Assembly: GCA_020723305.1 (NCBI GenBank)
Contig: DYJC01000003.1
Location: 186,584 to 250,583, forward strand
Length of the DNA: 64,000 nt
From: Desulfosudis oleivorans
Lineage (GTDB): Bacteria; Desulfobacterota; Desulfobacteria; Desulfobacterales; SURF-7
Reading direction: 5' to 3'
Part shown: piece by piece, positions 26,197 to 35,645 of the stretch
Position numbering within the stretch: position 1 is the stretch's first letter
Layout: each line of letters begins with the position of its first letter
Translations under genes and position numbers: made by a program
Notes under the pieces: generated by a model
Databases searched by the model: none
Seen by the model: only the letters and a program-made list of their open reading frames with translations
What the model was told of the DNA's origin: nothing

Positions 26197-28368
26197 ATGA
26201 ACTGGCTCATCAAATTGATATCCGGCAGTTTAGGGCGGAAAATTCTATCCGGTTTTTTATTGTCTCTACTCCCCATGCTGGCCATTGTCGGGGCGACCTA
26301 CTATCCTGTCCGCGAAAGAACAATCGATAACAACATGCGGATCATGAAACTGATCATCGAAAGCAGTGTTGATGAAATGAATGGATTTATGGGAACGCAG
26401 GAAAGCCAGTTTGTAAAATGGACAGCCGAAGATATCTTCGGGATGGCCATTGAATTCAATACGGTTCAGGAAATCGGCAACCATTTTAAATCCTTGCTGG
26501 ATGGTCAAAACGGCTTTGCGTTGCTGCTGCTGACAGATGCGGCCGGTAAGGTAATCGAAGCAATGGCCGGCGGATCTGCAAAAGGAAAATCAACAGATGC
26601 TTTAAAAGGAAAAACCATTGAGGGTCTCTCCGGGCAGGAAAACATGCCTGATCGAAGTGCCGCGGCAGTAAAAACCGATTTCATGCAGCAGATAGGACAG
26701 AAAACGAATTTTACCTATGCTTTCAGATTTAAAACCAAGGATTCCAGCGGCAAGCCAAATGGCTTTTTCCTGGCTTATCTGGACTGGTCACAGATGCAAT
26801 CTATTATCCATACTATAGAGAAAAAAATTAAAGCCAATGGTTACAATGAAAGCAGAATCGTTATCATGGACATGATTTCCGGAACAGCCGTTGCCCATTC
26901 AAATGAGGAGATGGTCGACAAGCAGTTGACTATTAAGAAGGATCTGGATGAATGGTTGCAAGAAAAAAGTACAGGTGATGTCCGCATATTCGATGAGGGA
27001 GCGGTGAGTGATTTTATCAGTTTTGCCCCACTTAAAAATATAGCCGGCTTTTTTACCGGCAAGATCGATCCCAAGGAACATGCGAAATTGATTTTAGCCA
27101 TTTTCATTCCCACAGGCGAGGTAATGGGAATCATCCAAAAGATACTGTATACTTCGATCGGCATTGCCGTCGGTGGCTGTTTGCTGATTCTGCTGATCGG
27201 ATTTTTCATCGCACGCTCCATCACCAAACCCATCGGCAAAGCTTTGAATCTGGCTAAGGCGATCAGCACCGGCGATCTTTCCTATCGGCTCCGCATGCAA
27301 CAAACAGATGAAATCGGACATCTGGCCGGCGCGTTGGACATTATGGCTGACGGGCTGGAGGAAAAAGCCAAAATGGCGGATAAAATCGCATCCGGAGATC
27401 TTTCAAGCGAGGTGAAGATCCTTTCCGACAAAGATATCCTTGGTAAGGCACTTCAGACCATGGTGCGGAACTTGAGGGAGATTGTCTCGGAACTGCAAGT
27501 CGCCAGTGACCAGGTGGATAGCGGCGCCGGACAAGTGGCTGCTTCCAGTCAATCCCTGTCGCAAGGTGCGACACAACAGGCTTCGGCCATCGAAGAAATT
27601 ACCAGCACCATGACCGAAATCGGCTCCCAAACCAAAACCAATGCAGAAAACGCCACCCAGGCCAATCAGCTTGCTACGGGTGTAAAAAGTGCAGGCAATA
27701 ACGGGGCCGAACAAATGACCGGCATGATCAAGGCCATGGATGCCATCACCGATTCCAGCTCACAAATTTCAAAGATTATAAAAACCATTGATTCCATAGC
27801 ATTCCAGACGAATTTGCTGGCCTTGAATGCAGCTGTTGAGGCGGCGCGTGCCGGTAAGCACGGCAAAGGATTCGCGGTCGTGGCCCAGGAGGTCCGTTCG
27901 CTGGCGTCACGCAGTGCCAAGGCAGCCCAAGAGACAACCGAGTTGATCGAGGGATCCAAGCAAAAGGTTGCAAACGGGAGTGCCATTGCCGAAAAAACGG
28001 CCAAAGCACTCGAAGAAATGAATATCGGCATCGGAAAAGTGGCTGATCTGATCGCAGAGATCTCTTCTGCCAGCAATGAGCAGGCCCAAGGTATTTCCCA
28101 GATTGCCCAGGGACTGAATCAGATTGATGATGTCACCCAGCGAAATACCGCCAATTCGGAAGAGACATCCTCGGCCGCCGAAGAGCTTTCTGCTCAAGCC
28201 AAGTCGGTGCGCAGACTGCTGGTTCGATTTACGCTTAAAGCGGGAACCGATCGTTCAACAGACAGCGAATCCATTCCGCAGACAAGGGCGGAAAGGACTG
28301 GATCAAACACCGGGCAAATATGGGGGTCAACAAAAATGATTGCCATGGATAATATCGAAAACAACTGA
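26197..28368 (+). CDS. Methyl-accepting chemotaxis protein with large periplasmic Cache-like domain
   Basis: 723 residues. First membrane helix near 15-35, a periplasmic region of about 270 residues of Cache type ('[15 protein letters not shown]', '[20 protein letters not shown]'), second helix near 305-330 ([20 protein letters not shown]), HAMP, then the MCP signalling domain with [20 protein letters not shown]. Its cytoplasmic part closely parallels the chemoreceptor at 14343, including a 'MIAMDN' tail resembling that one's 'VIALDD', so the two are paralogues. The preceding binding protein is its likely partner. The stop lies 3 bases from the convergent amidohydrolase. Confidence 0.92.
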   Translation: MNWLIKLISGSLGRKILSGFLLSLLPMLAIVGATYYPVRERTIDNNMRIMKLIIESSVDEMNGFMGTQESQFVKWTAEDIFGMAIEFNTVQEIGNHFKSLLDGQNGFALLLLTDAAGKVIEAMAGGSAKGKSTDALKGKTIEGLSGQENMPDRSAAAVKTDFMQQIGQKTNFTYAFRFKTKDSSGKPNGFFLAYLDWSQMQSIIHTIEKKIKANGYNESRIVIMDMISGTAVAHSNEEMVDKQLTIKKDLDEWLQEKSTGDVRIFDEGAVSDFISFAPLKNIAGFFTGKIDPKEHAKLILAIFIPTGEVMGIIQKILYTSIGIAVGGCLLILLIGFFIARSITKPIGKALNLAKAISTGDLSYRLRMQQTDEIGHLAGALDIMADGLEEKAKMADKIASGDLSSEVKILSDKDILGKALQTMVRNLREIVSELQVASDQVDSGAGQVAASSQSLSQGATQQASAIEEITSTMTEIGSQTKTNAENATQANQLATGVKSAGNNGAEQMTGMIKAMDAITDSSSQISKIIKTIDSIAFQTNLLALNAAVEAARAGKHGKGFAVVAQEVRSLASRSAKAAQETTELIEGSKQKVANGSAIAEKTAKALEEMNIGIGKVADLIAEISSASNEQAQGISQIAQGLNQIDDVTQRNTANSEETSSAAEELSAQAKSVRRLLVRFTLKAGTDRSTDSESIPQTRAERTGSNTGQIWGSTKMIAMDNIENN

Positions 28369-28371
28369 AAT

Positions 28372-29292
28372 CTAAAGTTTTAACAGCTCTGCTGCATTTT
28401 CAAACAAAAGCCGTTTTTCAAGTCCTTTGTCGCCTTTGCAGGCCTTTTTCACGATCTTGATGGCCGGAATCCGGTTGCCATAGGGCCAATCCGAGGCATA
28501 CATCACCCTCTCCGGACCAAAAGCGGTTATCAGTTCACGGACATGACCAGGAGACTGCACAGAGGTATCCACCATGACATTTTTAAACCGGCTCAGCAAT
28601 TCAATGACATCCCGGTATTTGAACAGGCCGGCATGGCCTGCGATAAAGGTTACATCGGGAAACGCCGCGACAAGATCCCTTGCATAAATAATCTCTCCCA
28701 GTGCTGCATTTTCCAGGTGTTGTTTTTCCGGCGCAAGATAATACGATGAAACCCCGCAATGAAAAAGAACCGGAAGGTGGTGCCCTGAAAACGCCTCGAC
28801 TGCTGAAAACGTCCGCCTGTCGTTTAACGAAACCCGCTGAATAATGGGATGCAGTTTCAGGCCTTTTGCACCCTGTTTCACGTCGTTGTTCAAGCCGGAT
28901 GCGATCATGTCGTCATCCTTTGTATAATCAACGCCGGTAAACGGGATCACCCGGGGTTCCTGTTCATGGGCTTTTTTTAAATCATCAAACGTCAGATAGG
29001 GCGGAATCGGCAAACAAACGTTCATCGAAACTCCTGCCTCATCCATGGACCGGCGCATATTCTCCAGTGTGGCCGTCGCGTTTCTGGCCCTTGAAGCTCG
29101 AGTGACAAGGGAATACAGTTTATAGTAGAACCATTCTTCCGTTCTCCCAGGGAACCCACTGTGCAGCATCAGTTCGGAATGGGAAATCACATCGTAAAAA
29201 ATTTTTTTCCGGACATTTTTTTTATCAATCAGAAGACCACCGTTTGGATGCAGAATATCTCCCAGATGGGTATGGACATCAATAATCATCAT
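28372..29292 (-). CDS. Amidohydrolase family (TIM-barrel metal-dependent hydrolase)
   Basis: About 306 residues from the ATG at 29292; the frame opens at 29310, but the GGGGGA ribosome site lies inside those six codons. Amidohydrolase-2 type: metal motif IIDVHTHLGD at the N-terminus, GAKGLKLHPIIQ, VLFHCGVSS, 'FIAGHAGLFKYRDVIELLSR' and YASDWPYGNRIPA with the catalytic Asp. The family includes decarboxylases and lactone or amide hydrolases, so the reaction is not set. It directly follows the FAD oxidoreductase on the same strand with a 52-base gap, so the two may act in one degradation pathway. Confidence 0.82.
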   Translation of the reverse strand: MMIIDVHTHLGDILHPNGGLLIDKKNVRKKIFYDVISHSELMLHSGFPGRTEEWFYYKLYSLVTRASRARNATATLENMRRSMDEAGVSMNVCLPIPPYLTFDDLKKAHEQEPRVIPFTGVDYTKDDDMIASGLNNDVKQGAKGLKLHPIIQRVSLNDRRTFSAVEAFSGHHLPVLFHCGVSSYYLAPEKQHLENAALGEIIYARDLVAAFPDVTFIAGHAGLFKYRDVIELLSRFKNVMVDTSVQSPGHVRELITAFGPERVMYASDWPYGNRIPAIKIVKKACKGDKGLEKRLLFENAAELLKL

Positions 29293-29344
29293 TCCCCCTT
29301 CATGATTCATTCATGTAATCGATCGGCATGCCGGATATTCCGGC

Positions 29345-30691
29345 TTATTTATAATACAGCATGTCCTCTACCTTCATAAATCCACGGATGGCATGGGAAA
29401 CCCCGTAGGTCAGCAAGTCCGGCGGCCAGGGAAACGTTTTTCTGCCTACAAAAAACATCTCCGTGCGCTGGGTTTTCAAGCCGGTAATCATCTCGGCGAT
29501 AGCGCGTCCGTTGTTGGTTGTCATGGACACGCCATGTCCAACACACCCCATTGAAAAAATACATTTTTTATCCTTACCCAGATAGCCGATGACCGGCGCC
29601 ATATCAATGGTTACAGATACCGGCCCGCCCCACTGGTGGGTAAACCGGATTCCTTTCAACTGGGGAAACACTTCTGTTACATGATGCTCAAGATGTGTAA
29701 AAATTTTCCGGTTCAAGTCCTTGTTCAGATCCGTTCCATACCCGAACGATACATCCCCGCCGCCCATGACGATCCGATTATCACGAGTCAGACGGTAATA
29801 GTGAATCAGATCCCGCGCATCTTCGACACCTGCCCGGCAGCCCCAACCGATGCTTGCCATCTGCTTGTCGGACAGCGGCTCGGTCATGACAATATGGGTG
29901 AATGCGGGCCGCTGGATGGATTTGAGTTCCGGAAAAAGCACGGAATAAGCATTGGTGGCAAACACCAGGTACTCGCTTTGGATATCGCCGGTTTTTGTCC
30001 GGACGGTGAATCCTCCTCCACTGTTTCTGGAAAATCCAATCACCGGCGATTGTTCATAAATGGTCACGCCCTTGGATTCCGCAAAATCTTTCATACCGCG
30101 CGCCAGCCTGGCGGGATTCACAATGCCGCACCGGGGCTCGAACCATCCGAGTTTATAAAAATCCGTCCTGAACTCGGCAGCCAGACGATTTTTATCCCAT
30201 CGCTCGACACCGCCCATGCCCCAGCGCTCCATGATTTCAAAATCGTGCTCAACCCGTTTGATCTGCCCCGGACTGGTGCCCACCAGCAGGTACCCGCTTC
30301 TTTCGTAATCGCAGTCAATTTTATGGGTGGTGATGAAATCATGCAGGTAATCCACCGCCTCTTCCATATACCGATGAGCGGATTTTGCCTTTTCATCGGA
30401 AAACCGGAACTTGGTAATGCCCTTGGTCAGCCCGAACAGGGTCATGGAAAATCCGCCGTTTCTGCCGGACGCCCCGTAACCGCAGATATCGGATTCAATT
30501 ACCCGCACATCCATGCCGGGTTTCATCTGTTTGAGATGCCAGCCTGCGGACAGCCCGGTATACCCGCCGCCGATGATCACAACATCCGCTTTCTGTGCAG
30601 GTGGTAGACCGGGATTCGAGACAATGGTTTCCGGCAGGGATTCAAGCCACCAGCTTTTTGACTGGTAATCCGTTGACTGGTGATGGGTCAT
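29345..30691 (-). CDS. DAO-family FAD-dependent oxidoreductase (PuuB/DadA-like)
   Basis: 448 residues. FAD loop VVIIGGGYTGLSAGWHLKQM at about 37-56, GYGASGRNGGFSMTLFGLTK, a central substrate domain, and a C-terminal 'MGCVGHGVSMTTNNGRAIAE' closing the FAD site. The RNGG motif and W-rich N-terminus (SKSWWLESLPET) resemble gamma-glutamylputrescine oxidase and related amine/imino-acid oxidases. The substrate is likely an amine or N-methyl/amino acid; this is inference. It has its own promoter with an overlapping operator at 30757-30799. Confidence 0.82.
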   Translation of the reverse strand: MTHHQSTDYQSKSWWLESLPETIVSNPGLPPAQKADVVIIGGGYTGLSAGWHLKQMKPGMDVRVIESDICGYGASGRNGGFSMTLFGLTKGITKFRFSDEKAKSAHRYMEEAVDYLHDFITTHKIDCDYERSGYLLVGTSPGQIKRVEHDFEIMERWGMGGVERWDKNRLAAEFRTDFYKLGWFEPRCGIVNPARLARGMKDFAESKGVTIYEQSPVIGFSRNSGGGFTVRTKTGDIQSEYLVFATNAYSVLFPELKSIQRPAFTHIVMTEPLSDKQMASIGWGCRAGVEDARDLIHYYRLTRDNRIVMGGGDVSFGYGTDLNKDLNRKIFTHLEHHVTEVFPQLKGIRFTHQWGGPVSVTIDMAPVIGYLGKDKKCIFSMGCVGHGVSMTTNNGRAIAEMITGLKTQRTEMFFVGRKTFPWPPDLLTYGVSHAIRGFMKVEDMLYYK

Positions 30692-30756
30692 GGGAAATCC
30701 TCCTTACAATAAAAGGTTACAATTGCTGACCGGAAAACCGGGGCATCTTCTTTTAA

Positions 30757-30799
30757 GTTAGTCACCTAACCAAATAAAATTTCAAAGCGGACTTGTCAA
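30757..30799 (-). promoter_or_regulatory. Promoter with overlapping operator for the FAD oxidoreductase
   Basis: On the minus strand TTGACA (30799-30794), 17 bases, TATTTG (30776-30771). Immediately downstream, over the predicted start, is GTTAG-GTGA-CTAAC (30770-30757), a palindrome like many TetR or FadR-type operators. A repressor bound there would block initiation. Confidence 0.5.
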
Positions 30800-30821
30800 G
30801 ATTTAATTTCAGTCAGCTTTA

Positions 30822-30860
30822 TGGGTTTTTAAGGAATGACCCAATAACCCTTAAAACCCA
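30822..30860 (-). terminator. Hairpin after the SBP_bac_3 gene
   Basis: TGGGTTTTTAAGG and CCTTAAAACCCA pair with one bulged base. It lies 7 bases beyond the stop of the gene at 30867. The T-tract is poor, so this is a likely but weak terminator. Confidence 0.4.
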
Positions 30861-30866
30861 GATCAG

Positions 30867-31646
30867 TCATTTTGTCTGCCAGTCGGAAAGACCATATTTG
30901 GCAAGGATATTTTTCAGGATTCCGGATGTTCGAATCTCATCCATTCCTTTGGAAAGAAGGGTTGCGTATTCCTTTGATTTTAAATTTAAAGGCGAAAAAG
31001 CAATATATATTTTATTATCTCTCCCCGGACTGATTTCATCGCCGGCATGGCTGAAAAGATCAGTTTTCCCCATTTCCGAAGCTTTCAGCAGAAAAACATT
31101 TTTGTCCTCAAGGATAGCATCGATTCTTCCAGCTTCGATTTTTTTGAAATTGAGATCAAGAGCATTATCGCCGCTAACAAACTGTACCAGAGGGGTATTG
31201 CTGTTTTTTTTCAGATACTGGTTGATGAATTGACCATAATCATAGTCCTGAATAACCCCGAGTTTGATGCCGGCCAGAGAATCGATACCGGAATATTTCC
31301 ATGTGGCTCCTTTTTTTAAAAAAAATGAACTTATTGTCACTCCCTGTTCTTGATCGGGAAAGATAAAATCAGGCGCGTCTCCCTTCGCAGCACCGACGAT
31401 TGCTGTATATTTTCCCTTGCGTGTTTTATCAATGGCCCGTGACCAGTTTATGGTTTTATAATCCACTGTATGGCCTGATTTCTGAAAGACCGTTACGGCA
31501 ATTTCAATCATATAGCCAGGTTTGTCGCTTTCCGGCACACAGTTATAGGGGCACCATTCATCGGCCACGATACTTATCGTATCTGCTGATGAGGTAACAG
31601 TAAAGAGGAGGATAATTGACAGGATCAGTGCGAATATTTTTTTCAT
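30867..31646 (-). CDS. Periplasmic solute-binding protein, SBP_bac_3 family, orphan
   Basis: 259 residues from the ATG at 31646 with AGGAG upstream; the open frame reaches 31769 without support. Signal peptide MKKIFALILSIILLFTVTSS. Mature start TISIVADEWCPYNCVPESDK then GYMIEIAVTVFQKSGHTVDY is the PBPb pattern, followed by LAGIKLGVIQDYDYGQFINQ. No permease is nearby. It sits upstream of the FAD oxidoreductase and amidohydrolase but is separated by a hairpin and that gene's own promoter. Confidence 0.8.
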   Translation of the reverse strand: MKKIFALILSIILLFTVTSSADTISIVADEWCPYNCVPESDKPGYMIEIAVTVFQKSGHTVDYKTINWSRAIDKTRKGKYTAIVGAAKGDAPDFIFPDQEQGVTISSFFLKKGATWKYSGIDSLAGIKLGVIQDYDYGQFINQYLKKNSNTPLVQFVSGDNALDLNFKKIEAGRIDAILEDKNVFLLKASEMGKTDLFSHAGDEISPGRDNKIYIAFSPLNLKSKEYATLLSKGMDEIRTSGILKNILAKYGLSDWQTK

Positions 31647-31885
31647 GGCTTTTCTCCTATTATTAAATATCCGTTCATTATTCATAGTACGAGTTGATAA
31701 GATCATAATGCCATCCAAGGGTATACAGGTTGTTGGATCAGGTTTGCTTGACATCATCTGCTTTTTCATGCGGAAATTTTTTAATTTTATGTGAGAAATA
31801 AGGGTCTGAAAAATAATGAGATTATAGCAGATACGGCTAAAAATACAATCATTTTTTAATCATTTTTCTGTTTTTTATTCCATTT

Positions 31886-32071
31886 GTGTTTTGTTGTACA
31901 TCATTGCAGTTTCGGAATAGTGGGAAGCCATGGAAAGAGCAGGAGATCTCCGATGCGGTTGGGCAATCCAATAAGAAACGGCTACTCATGGTTCATGGAT
32001 CATGCATGAATGATCTGCAATGGAAACAAAAAGGGCATGATCATGGCAGACCCATGGCCAACGATCTGGAA
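31886..32071 (+). pseudogene. N-terminal fragment of an alpha/beta-hydrolase (lipase-like)
   Basis: The frame carries LLMVHGSCMNDLQWKQKGHD then HGRPMANDLEF, matching the oxyanion-loop region 'VHGLCMNDLQW-GHDHGxxLA-DLG' of PGAP1/lipase-like hydrolases; the preceding 'SDAVGQSNKKR' also fits. The nucleophile elbow and the rest are gone: at 32069-32074 (GAATTC) the sequence switches to the opposite-strand BRO fragment. A broken gene. Confidence 0.55.
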
Positions 32072-32479
32072 TTCCTGCCCCATCATTCTTTGCTGTATCC
32101 ATTTTTCGCTTCGCCCATGCTGCTGCCAGTATTCACGGGCTCGGTCAAGGGAGCGGGCAGGGTCGCTCATATCCTGAAGGCGTTCATAGCCCACCTTGGC
32201 CAGCCATTGCTTTATAGGTTCCGCCTTGGGACTGGGGACTGATTGAATCAGCCGTAACAAGGTTTCCGGATCAGCCGCATCGGTCAGATATTGTTTCCCG
32301 TCAGCGGCTTCCATTTTCAGTCGGTGACAATTTGTCACCGACTCGCTGCCTTCCTTGTTTAGACGGTTTTTCAATACTTTCAAGTAGTTTCTTGCAGCCT
32401 GGTAGTCCGGCTGTTGAATCAGGACGGCTATGATGTCAACTACCGAGAAATACCATGTGTTGGTTTCTTGATTATAATG
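32072..32479 (-). pseudogene. Phage antirepressor / BRO-N family fragment
   Basis: Minus-strand frame with NQETNTWYFSVVDIIAVLIQ, YLKVLKNRLNKEGSE, LKMEAADGKQYLTDAADPET, LIQSVPSPKAEPIKQWLAKV and SEKWIQQRMMGQE. This is the BRO-N antirepressor domain plus the 'IQSIPSPKAE..WLA' segment common to prophage antirepressors. There is no ATG at the N-terminus; the frame is simply open to 32554. It is cut right after MMGQE, where intact proteins continue 'TRNKLTDYW'. So it is truncated at the 3' side and lacks a start: a prophage remnant. Confidence 0.65.
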
Positions 32480-32634
32480 TCTTATGAATGGTTTGAGTGC
32501 ATGACAGGAGATTGATATTCGATTACGTCTCCATACATTAAATGAATCATTGAATCAAGATATTGAGAAATAAAATTAAAAATTTACGCACGCAGAAGAA
32601 TGATTTTATTGAATCGTTTTGATTCGATCCAACC

Positions 32635-32663
32635 TTGACACTACCACATAGTGGCACTATTAT
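32635..32663 (+). promoter_or_regulatory. Sigma-70 promoter with internal palindrome
   Basis: TTGACA, 17-base spacer, TATTAT. The spacer holds CACTA-CCACA-TAGTG, an inverted repeat placed where a repressor would block polymerase. Drives the 58-aa ORF at 32756 and probably the 459-aa protein after it. Confidence 0.65.
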
Positions 32664-32755
32664 CTGGTCATGAACAATCATATACCCTTTTTGCGGTTTG
32701 AACGGTTATCGATGATGATCATACTGCTATAGTCATAAATTATAGGAGGAGAGCC

Positions 32756-32932
32756 ATGAGAAATTCAATACCCATTACATCCAGAAGCTGCTGCAAGCGT
32801 GAGAAGGAGCGTGTTGTGAGTGAAATCCGGTTTTGCGAATTTGTGTCTTCAACGCCGGAACAGCGGTCTGCCTGTTACAGGCAGGTGGCCAAAAGCAGCG
32901 GGAGTCGTGCCAGAGATTGTATGTATCGGTAA
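32756..32932 (+). CDS. Small Cys-rich basic protein, 58 aa, unknown
   Basis: ATG preceded by TAGGAGGAGAGCC, a strong ribosome site, and by the promoter at 32635. The product begins MRNSIPITSRSCCKREKE and contains five cysteines and many Arg/Lys, with no hydrophobic segment. The CC pair and spaced later cysteines could bind a metal. It ends 41 bases before the 459-aa unknown gene and is likely co-transcribed with it. Family unrecognised. The translation signals make it more convincing than its length suggests. Confidence 0.5.
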   Translation: MRNSIPITSRSCCKREKERVVSEIRFCEFVSSTPEQRSACYRQVAKSSGSRARDCMYR

Positions 32933-32973
32933 ACAGGATGATTTGTAAAGCAGAATAACTTTTAATTCGAGCG

Positions 32974-34353
32974 ATGAGCGTAAATGATTCAATGAATCTA
33001 CTGACCCGAAAAAGAGTGAAATTGACCCGTTCTGTTTTGAAAGATTTTTATGAGAACGCGGCAAAAGGCAGTCTGTCTGCGCTTTCAAAACAGACGGGGT
33101 TGGCCTATGGCCTGTTATATAATATCGCGCATCGCCGGGTGAAATCCATATCCATAAGGGATTACAGGAAGATTTTTAACAAAGATCCAATCGTAAAGCT
33201 CCCGGATCGAAAAGACGGCGCTTATTTCCGGGACATGGTTCGTCTCTGGCTGTATTTGAATGTGGGTCAGAGCGAGAACATTCTGTATCAGGAGTTTTTT
33301 CAAGGGAAGAAAGCATTCAAAAAAACAGATTATCGGATTTTTACCGGTGAAATAGATACAATCGAATGCCGGCTTGAGGACCAAATGGAGCAAAAATTTC
33401 TGGGTCTGGGGATTGAACGGCCGGTCATTCAAAGCTGGATCCGGGAGTTCAATGCCCAAAACCGGGGAAAACGGATCCCGTACCGGGAATTGAAACCTGT
33501 TCTTGAATTCATTCAGGATAAGGTTGGTATCCATCCCACGCGATTGCTTAAACAGAGTGTCAAACGATATGAAACAGGAACCCTGCATACAGTATCCAGC
33601 CAGGTGTTTGAGGATGCCATGCAGGTGAAAAAAGAGATTGAGCAGTATCTGGATTCAAATCAGACTATCCATAAGGAAAAACTGCTGGATCGGATATATG
33701 GAAAACGGCCGGGTTTTATTCCATTTTATGAAATAGAAGAGAAGTTGGAATTTCTGAGAGAATATGGCGGACACTATCCGAAAAAATATCTGGGCCGTGG
33801 GATCGGGTATTATCGGAAAAAGAAAATCAAACATATCGCATCATGGCGGGGGATCAGAATTGACCAGGACTGCCGGGATATCATCCGGAAAAAACCGGAT
33901 CTCCGGCTTTCCTCTTTACCAAGAGTATTTCTGTATCAGGAGGTCGGCAAGCTGTTATCGGTCTTAAAAAAAATCTCCATTCAACAGATTTGTCATGATA
34001 ATAATGTTGAATTTGAGGCCGATATCTTACGCCAGGTAACTCTTGATCCGGGACAATATCCAAATCAGGAACAGGTGCTGGTCCGGTTTGATGAGGCTGC
34101 CCGATATCTGAAAATGAAACAGAAAGCATTTGATTATCTTGTCGCCAGTCACAGCAGTCTGTTTAAAAAGATTGCTGTGCGGAAAGAAAACGGCTGGTAT
34201 ATCCCGGACACAAGTCTTGAGATGCTTAAAAAAATTGCCGGGTTTTCATTGATAAAGGGAAAATACGATTTTCTGGCTTCCCGGAAAGATGAGTGTTATG
34301 CATCCTGTTATGGTTCAATGTCCAGGGCAATCGGATCTTCCCGTTCATTGTAA
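32974..34353 (+). CDS. Unrecognised 459-aa protein with HTH-like ends and an internal duplication
   Basis: I do not recognise the family. The N-terminal 65 residues are basic and look like a helix-turn-helix (LSALSKQTGLAYGLLYNIAH). A second HTH-like segment near 371-395 (RFDEAARYLKMKQKAFDYLV) resembles excisionase/MerR helices. Between them is a clear duplication: residues 166-209 (IPYRELKPVLEFIQDKVGIH...) and 247-290 (IPFYEIEEKLEFLREYGGHY...) share 'IP[YF]xE[LI]xxxLEF[IL]xx' and a later 'G-x-[HY]-P-[TK]-[RK]'. No signal peptide or membrane helix, so cytoplasmic; high Lys/Arg suggests nucleic-acid binding. It follows the 58-aa Cys-rich ORF; both may be driven by the promoter at 32635. Confidence 0.7.
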   Translation: MSVNDSMNLLTRKRVKLTRSVLKDFYENAAKGSLSALSKQTGLAYGLLYNIAHRRVKSISIRDYRKIFNKDPIVKLPDRKDGAYFRDMVRLWLYLNVGQSENILYQEFFQGKKAFKKTDYRIFTGEIDTIECRLEDQMEQKFLGLGIERPVIQSWIREFNAQNRGKRIPYRELKPVLEFIQDKVGIHPTRLLKQSVKRYETGTLHTVSSQVFEDAMQVKKEIEQYLDSNQTIHKEKLLDRIYGKRPGFIPFYEIEEKLEFLREYGGHYPKKYLGRGIGYYRKKKIKHIASWRGIRIDQDCRDIIRKKPDLRLSSLPRVFLYQEVGKLLSVLKKISIQQICHDNNVEFEADILRQVTLDPGQYPNQEQVLVRFDEAARYLKMKQKAFDYLVASHSSLFKKIAVRKENGWYIPDTSLEMLKKIAGFSLIKGKYDFLASRKDECYASCYGSMSRAIGSSRSL

Positions 34354-34433
34354 ATACAAATTCATTTTCTTAATGCGATGTCGATTGCTGATAATATAAC
34401 CGATTCATGTTCATTCAGTCTGTTATTCAATCC

Positions 34434-35462
34434 TTAATAGATTTTTAGATTCTTTTTCCCGCCGTAATACCGCATAAATTGAACACGGTCATATACTGCC
34501 GGGTCCGCACTTTTGGCCTGGCTCAGCTTGCCCTTGAAATCAGACAGGCTTTTGTACCCTCTGGCTGTCATCCAGTTTTCCAGACGCTCCAATAATTTCT
34601 CAAGGTGTTCCACTCCGTTTTTGTATAGACATGAAACAACCTGAACTGCATCTGCACCTGCAAGAATTTGTTTGATGACTGCTTCTCCATCATGAACACC
34701 GGTAGAGGCTGCAAGGTCACAACCGACTTTTTTCGCCATAATTGCTATCCATCGTAAAGAAATAGACAGATCAGATGGAGTACTTAAGATGTATGATGGG
34801 ATGATTTCTTGCTTATTAATATCAATGTCCGGGCTGAAAAAACGGTTAAAAAGCACCAGCCCATTAATACCGGTATTAGACAATTTCTGAATCATCAGCG
34901 CAAGATCTGTAAAATAATAACTAATTTTCAATGCAATGGGGATAGTGATATTTTTCCGGATATTATTGACGATCTGAAAATAAACGTTTTCTTTATCCTC
35001 CCGTGTTCGGCTGATATCCGTTGGCGGAAAAAACATGTTTAATTCAAGTGCATCCGCTCCGGCTTGTTCCAGGTTTCTGGCATATGGTATCCACTCAGCA
35101 GAGTCAAAATAGCAATTGATACTGGCTATCACAGGAATTGAAACTTTGCTTTTGCTGTCTTTGATAAGTGCAACGTATTTTTTCAGATTTTCTTCTCGAA
35201 TAACATAATCATAATATTCAATGGGATTCTTTCGCCCCTCATAATCAAAGTATTTATCATTATAATTTGATGTTTCGGTTTTTATAAAATCAGCATACTC
35301 AAGGGCGATCTCTTCTTCAAAGATGGATTTTAATACAACAGCACCCGCACCTTTTTTTTCGAGATCCTGTATTTTCTCGACCGAGTTCGTCAGCCCTGAA
35401 CTGCCAACGATAATTGGGTTTTTTAATGTAATTCCAAGATATTTTGTTGATAGATCCACCAT
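34434..35462 (-). CDS. Dihydroorotate-dehydrogenase-like FMN protein
   Basis: 342 residues. A DHOD-like TIM barrel: MVDLSTKYLGITLKNPIIVG, GAGAVVLKSIFEEE, 'GADALELNMFFPPTDISRTR', IPIALKISYYFTDLALMIQK and GINGLVLFNRFFSPDID. The family occurs beside true PyrD in several anaerobes and is not known to make pyrimidines; the catalytic Cys/Ser loop of PyrD is not obvious. GGGAG precedes the ATG. It follows the hemerythrin fragment by 15 bases on the same strand. The real substrate is unknown. Confidence 0.8.
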   Translation of the reverse strand: MVDLSTKYLGITLKNPIIVGSSGLTNSVEKIQDLEKKGAGAVVLKSIFEEEIALEYADFIKTETSNYNDKYFDYEGRKNPIEYYDYVIREENLKKYVALIKDSKSKVSIPVIASINCYFDSAEWIPYARNLEQAGADALELNMFFPPTDISRTREDKENVYFQIVNNIRKNITIPIALKISYYFTDLALMIQKLSNTGINGLVLFNRFFSPDIDINKQEIIPSYILSTPSDLSISLRWIAIMAKKVGCDLAASTGVHDGEAVIKQILAGADAVQVVSCLYKNGVEHLEKLLERLENWMTARGYKSLSDFKGKLSQAKSADPAVYDRVQFMRYYGGKKNLKIY

Positions 35463-35477
35463 ATTATTTCTCCCATA

Positions 35478-35645
35478 TTAAACATGATATTGTTCTTTCA
35501 GGTTGTGCATTAACCGGTGAAATGCTTCGTGCTTTCCAACCCCGATCCGCTCCTCCTCTATTTTTTCAAATCCTTCATAGAGTTCCTCATCTTTTTGACT
35601 TGAAAACCGCTGGTCACCCATTGGATAGAGGACATTATTTTTCAT
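35478..35645 (-). pseudogene. C-terminal fragment of a hemerythrin-domain protein
   Basis: 55 residues beginning MKNNVLYPMGDQRFSSQKDE then ELYEGFEKIEEERIGVGKHE, the last quarter of a hemerythrin HHE-type domain ('EENVLFPM-xD'). The preceding helices with the other iron ligands are absent, so it cannot bind a di-iron centre alone. Its ATG lies inside the last codons of the DUF6448 gene, whose end coincides with the break. A remnant, possibly still translated by coupling. Confidence 0.5.

Noticed and set aside
29636-30607. 323-aa plus-strand ORF
   Set aside because: Antisense to the FAD oxidoreductase, which carries clear cofactor motifs.
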